This document shows, piece after piece, positions 13,774 through 14,578 of a stretch of DNA of 14,578 nt. The position numbers and the translations under genes were made by a program. The notes under the pieces are model-generated. The model was not told the origin of the DNA, searched no databases, and saw only the letters and a list, made by a program, of their open reading frames with translations. The first letter of the stretch is position 1. Every line of letters starts with the position of its first letter. Source of the stretch: Senegalimassilia sp003474385. GTDB taxonomy: Bacteria > Actinomycetota > Coriobacteriia > Coriobacteriales > Eggerthellaceae. Location of the stretch: positions 1-14,578 of the forward strand of contig NZ_QUCY01000040.1 of the NCBI RefSeq assembly GCF_003474385.1, given 5' to 3'.

Positions 13774-14578
13774 ATGTTCAAGACCTGTAGCGACCCGGAC
13801 TTCAACTGGATGCACTGCCTGTGCGATTCGGCCACCTGGGTCGTCAAGGAACCCGGCAAGCCCATCAGGTTCTTCCACTCGCAGCTTATCGACGACTCGC
13901 TCTCGCCGTCGGGCTACGGCTTCGCCATCGACGCGTTCCGCATCGATGCGGACGGCACGCTCGACGACTTCTACAGCGACACCCTCTGGGACTACGGCGC
14001 GGCCGACGAGCTGATCGCGGCCTACCCCAACAGGCTCAGCTGCGCGGTACGATGCGACGGGCTCAACCCGTACGACATCCCGTTGAGCTGGAGCCGGGGC
14101 GATGCCGAGCGCTTCCGCGCGCGCGACACCGTGCTCGCAGCGGTCGATATGCTCACCGACGAGGCCGACGAGACCGGCATCGACGCCTGCCCCGAGTTCT
14201 ACCGCGACGACTATATCAGCATGTACATCAAATCGCAGGGCCTCGGCGAGACCGTGAAGGTCGGCGGCATCGAGTACCCGCGCTTCTCGGTCATCTCGAC
14301 CGACTGCCTATGCGGCGACGACGAGAAGGGCGATTTCGAGACCCTGGGCGAGGCCATGAGGGCGGCCAAGAGGCTCGTCGATGTCGAGGGATATGACGGA
14401 GCCGCGGTCTACGACCGCAAGCAGGAGGCGTGGTGCGCGGGATGCAATGTCACCACCCTCATGGATATGAACGGCGCGGCCGCCGTCACGCATCCGTTCT
14501 GGACGATCACCTGCGAGGCCGAGAAGAGGGAGCCCCCGCAGCGAGTCCCCGCCCTCGAGCGCGCGCAGGCCGCCGACC
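13774..14578 (+). CDS. Cys-rich unknown protein, 3' end beyond the window
   Basis: The frame is open from the ATG at 13774 to the last base, giving 268 residues with no stop. AAGGAGG at 13762-13768, 5 nt ahead of the ATG, makes the start secure. I do not recognise the protein. It has eleven Cys, several in close pairs: C15/C17, C90/C94, C178/C180 and C221/C224, with further ones at 5, 139 and 247. There is no signal peptide, so metal binding is more likely than disulfides, but the spacing fits no zinc motif I know. FETLGEAMRAAKRL, then GYDGAAVYDRKQEAWCAGC, looks like a small alpha/beta repeat of the kind found in uncharacterised plasmid proteins. It follows paralogue C by 54 nt and may be co-transcribed with it. 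Confidence 0.85.
   Translation, partial: MFKTCSDPDFNWMHCLCDSATWVVKEPGKPIRFFHSQLIDDSLSPSGYGFAIDAFRIDADGTLDDFYSDTLWDYGAADELIAAYPNRLSCAVRCDGLNPYDIPLSWSRGDAERFRARDTVLAAVDMLTDEADETGIDACPEFYRDDYISMYIKSQGLGETVKVGGIEYPRFSVISTDCLCGDDEKGDFETLGEAMRAAKRLVDVEGYDGAAVYDRKQEAWCAGCNVTTLMDMNGAAAVTHPFWTITCEAEKREPPQRVPALERAQAAD

Noticed and set aside
1..14578. CRISPR array, tRNA, rRNA, insertion sequence or attachment site
   Set aside because: No regularly spaced repeats, no cloverleaf or CCA end, no transposase-like protein and no terminal inverted repeats were seen.

Overview
GC-rich window in which every supportable gene lies on the + strand. Codon use strongly favours G/C at third positions. The gene mix is a very large Cna_B (SpaA-like) surface protein, an adjacent class B sortase, a Phd/YefM-like protein, a HipA-like kinase of a type often mis-named 'excisionase', and several unknown proteins. 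By recall this resembles the accessory part of an integrative or conjugative element, or a large plasmid, in a gut actinobacterium, most plausibly Coriobacteriia (Collinsella/Olsenella/Eggerthella relatives). The host call is inference. No relaxase, coupling protein, integrase, tRNA, rRNA or CRISPR array is visible here.

Layout: (1) 27-347, a small XRE-type DNA-binding protein. (2) 348-492, a leader with a palindrome, a possible promoter and a strong GC hairpin. (3) 493-6141, a 1882-residue secreted adhesin with an InlB-like B-repeat, a calcium-loop motif, a large N-terminal region, seven Cna_B-type E-box modules, a membrane anchor with an LPxTG-like variant (LDQTG) and a long Tyr/Asp/Arg cytoplasmic tail. 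(4) 6166-6199, an intrinsic terminator. (5) 6220-6954, a class B sortase. (6) 6955-7087, an A-rich leader with helically spaced A-tracts. (7) 7088-8924, a three-gene run: a tandem-duplicated Phd-like protein, a small membrane protein and a membrane-anchored exported protein with a His/Trp-rich end. (8) 9019-10338, a HipA-like kinase. (9) 10473-13719, three genes that appear to be diverged paralogues of an unrecognised family, with a strong terminator after the second. (10) 13774 to the window end, a Cys-rich unknown protein cut by the boundary.

How they may work together: the sortase and the adhesin form a plausible enzyme-substrate pair at the cell surface, as in surface modules of Gram-positive conjugative elements. 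The Phd-like and HipA-like genes resemble parts of stability or toxin-antitoxin modules, but neither has its usual partner beside it. The three-paralogue cluster has no assigned role and is the best candidate for an undescribed system. Many starts share a GAAAGG-type ribosome binding site (before 493, 7452, 7791, 10473, 11615 and 12802), which suggests these genes have been together for a long time. Two short patches, inside the adhesin and inside the exported protein, have very different codon use from their surroundings and look like imported segments.
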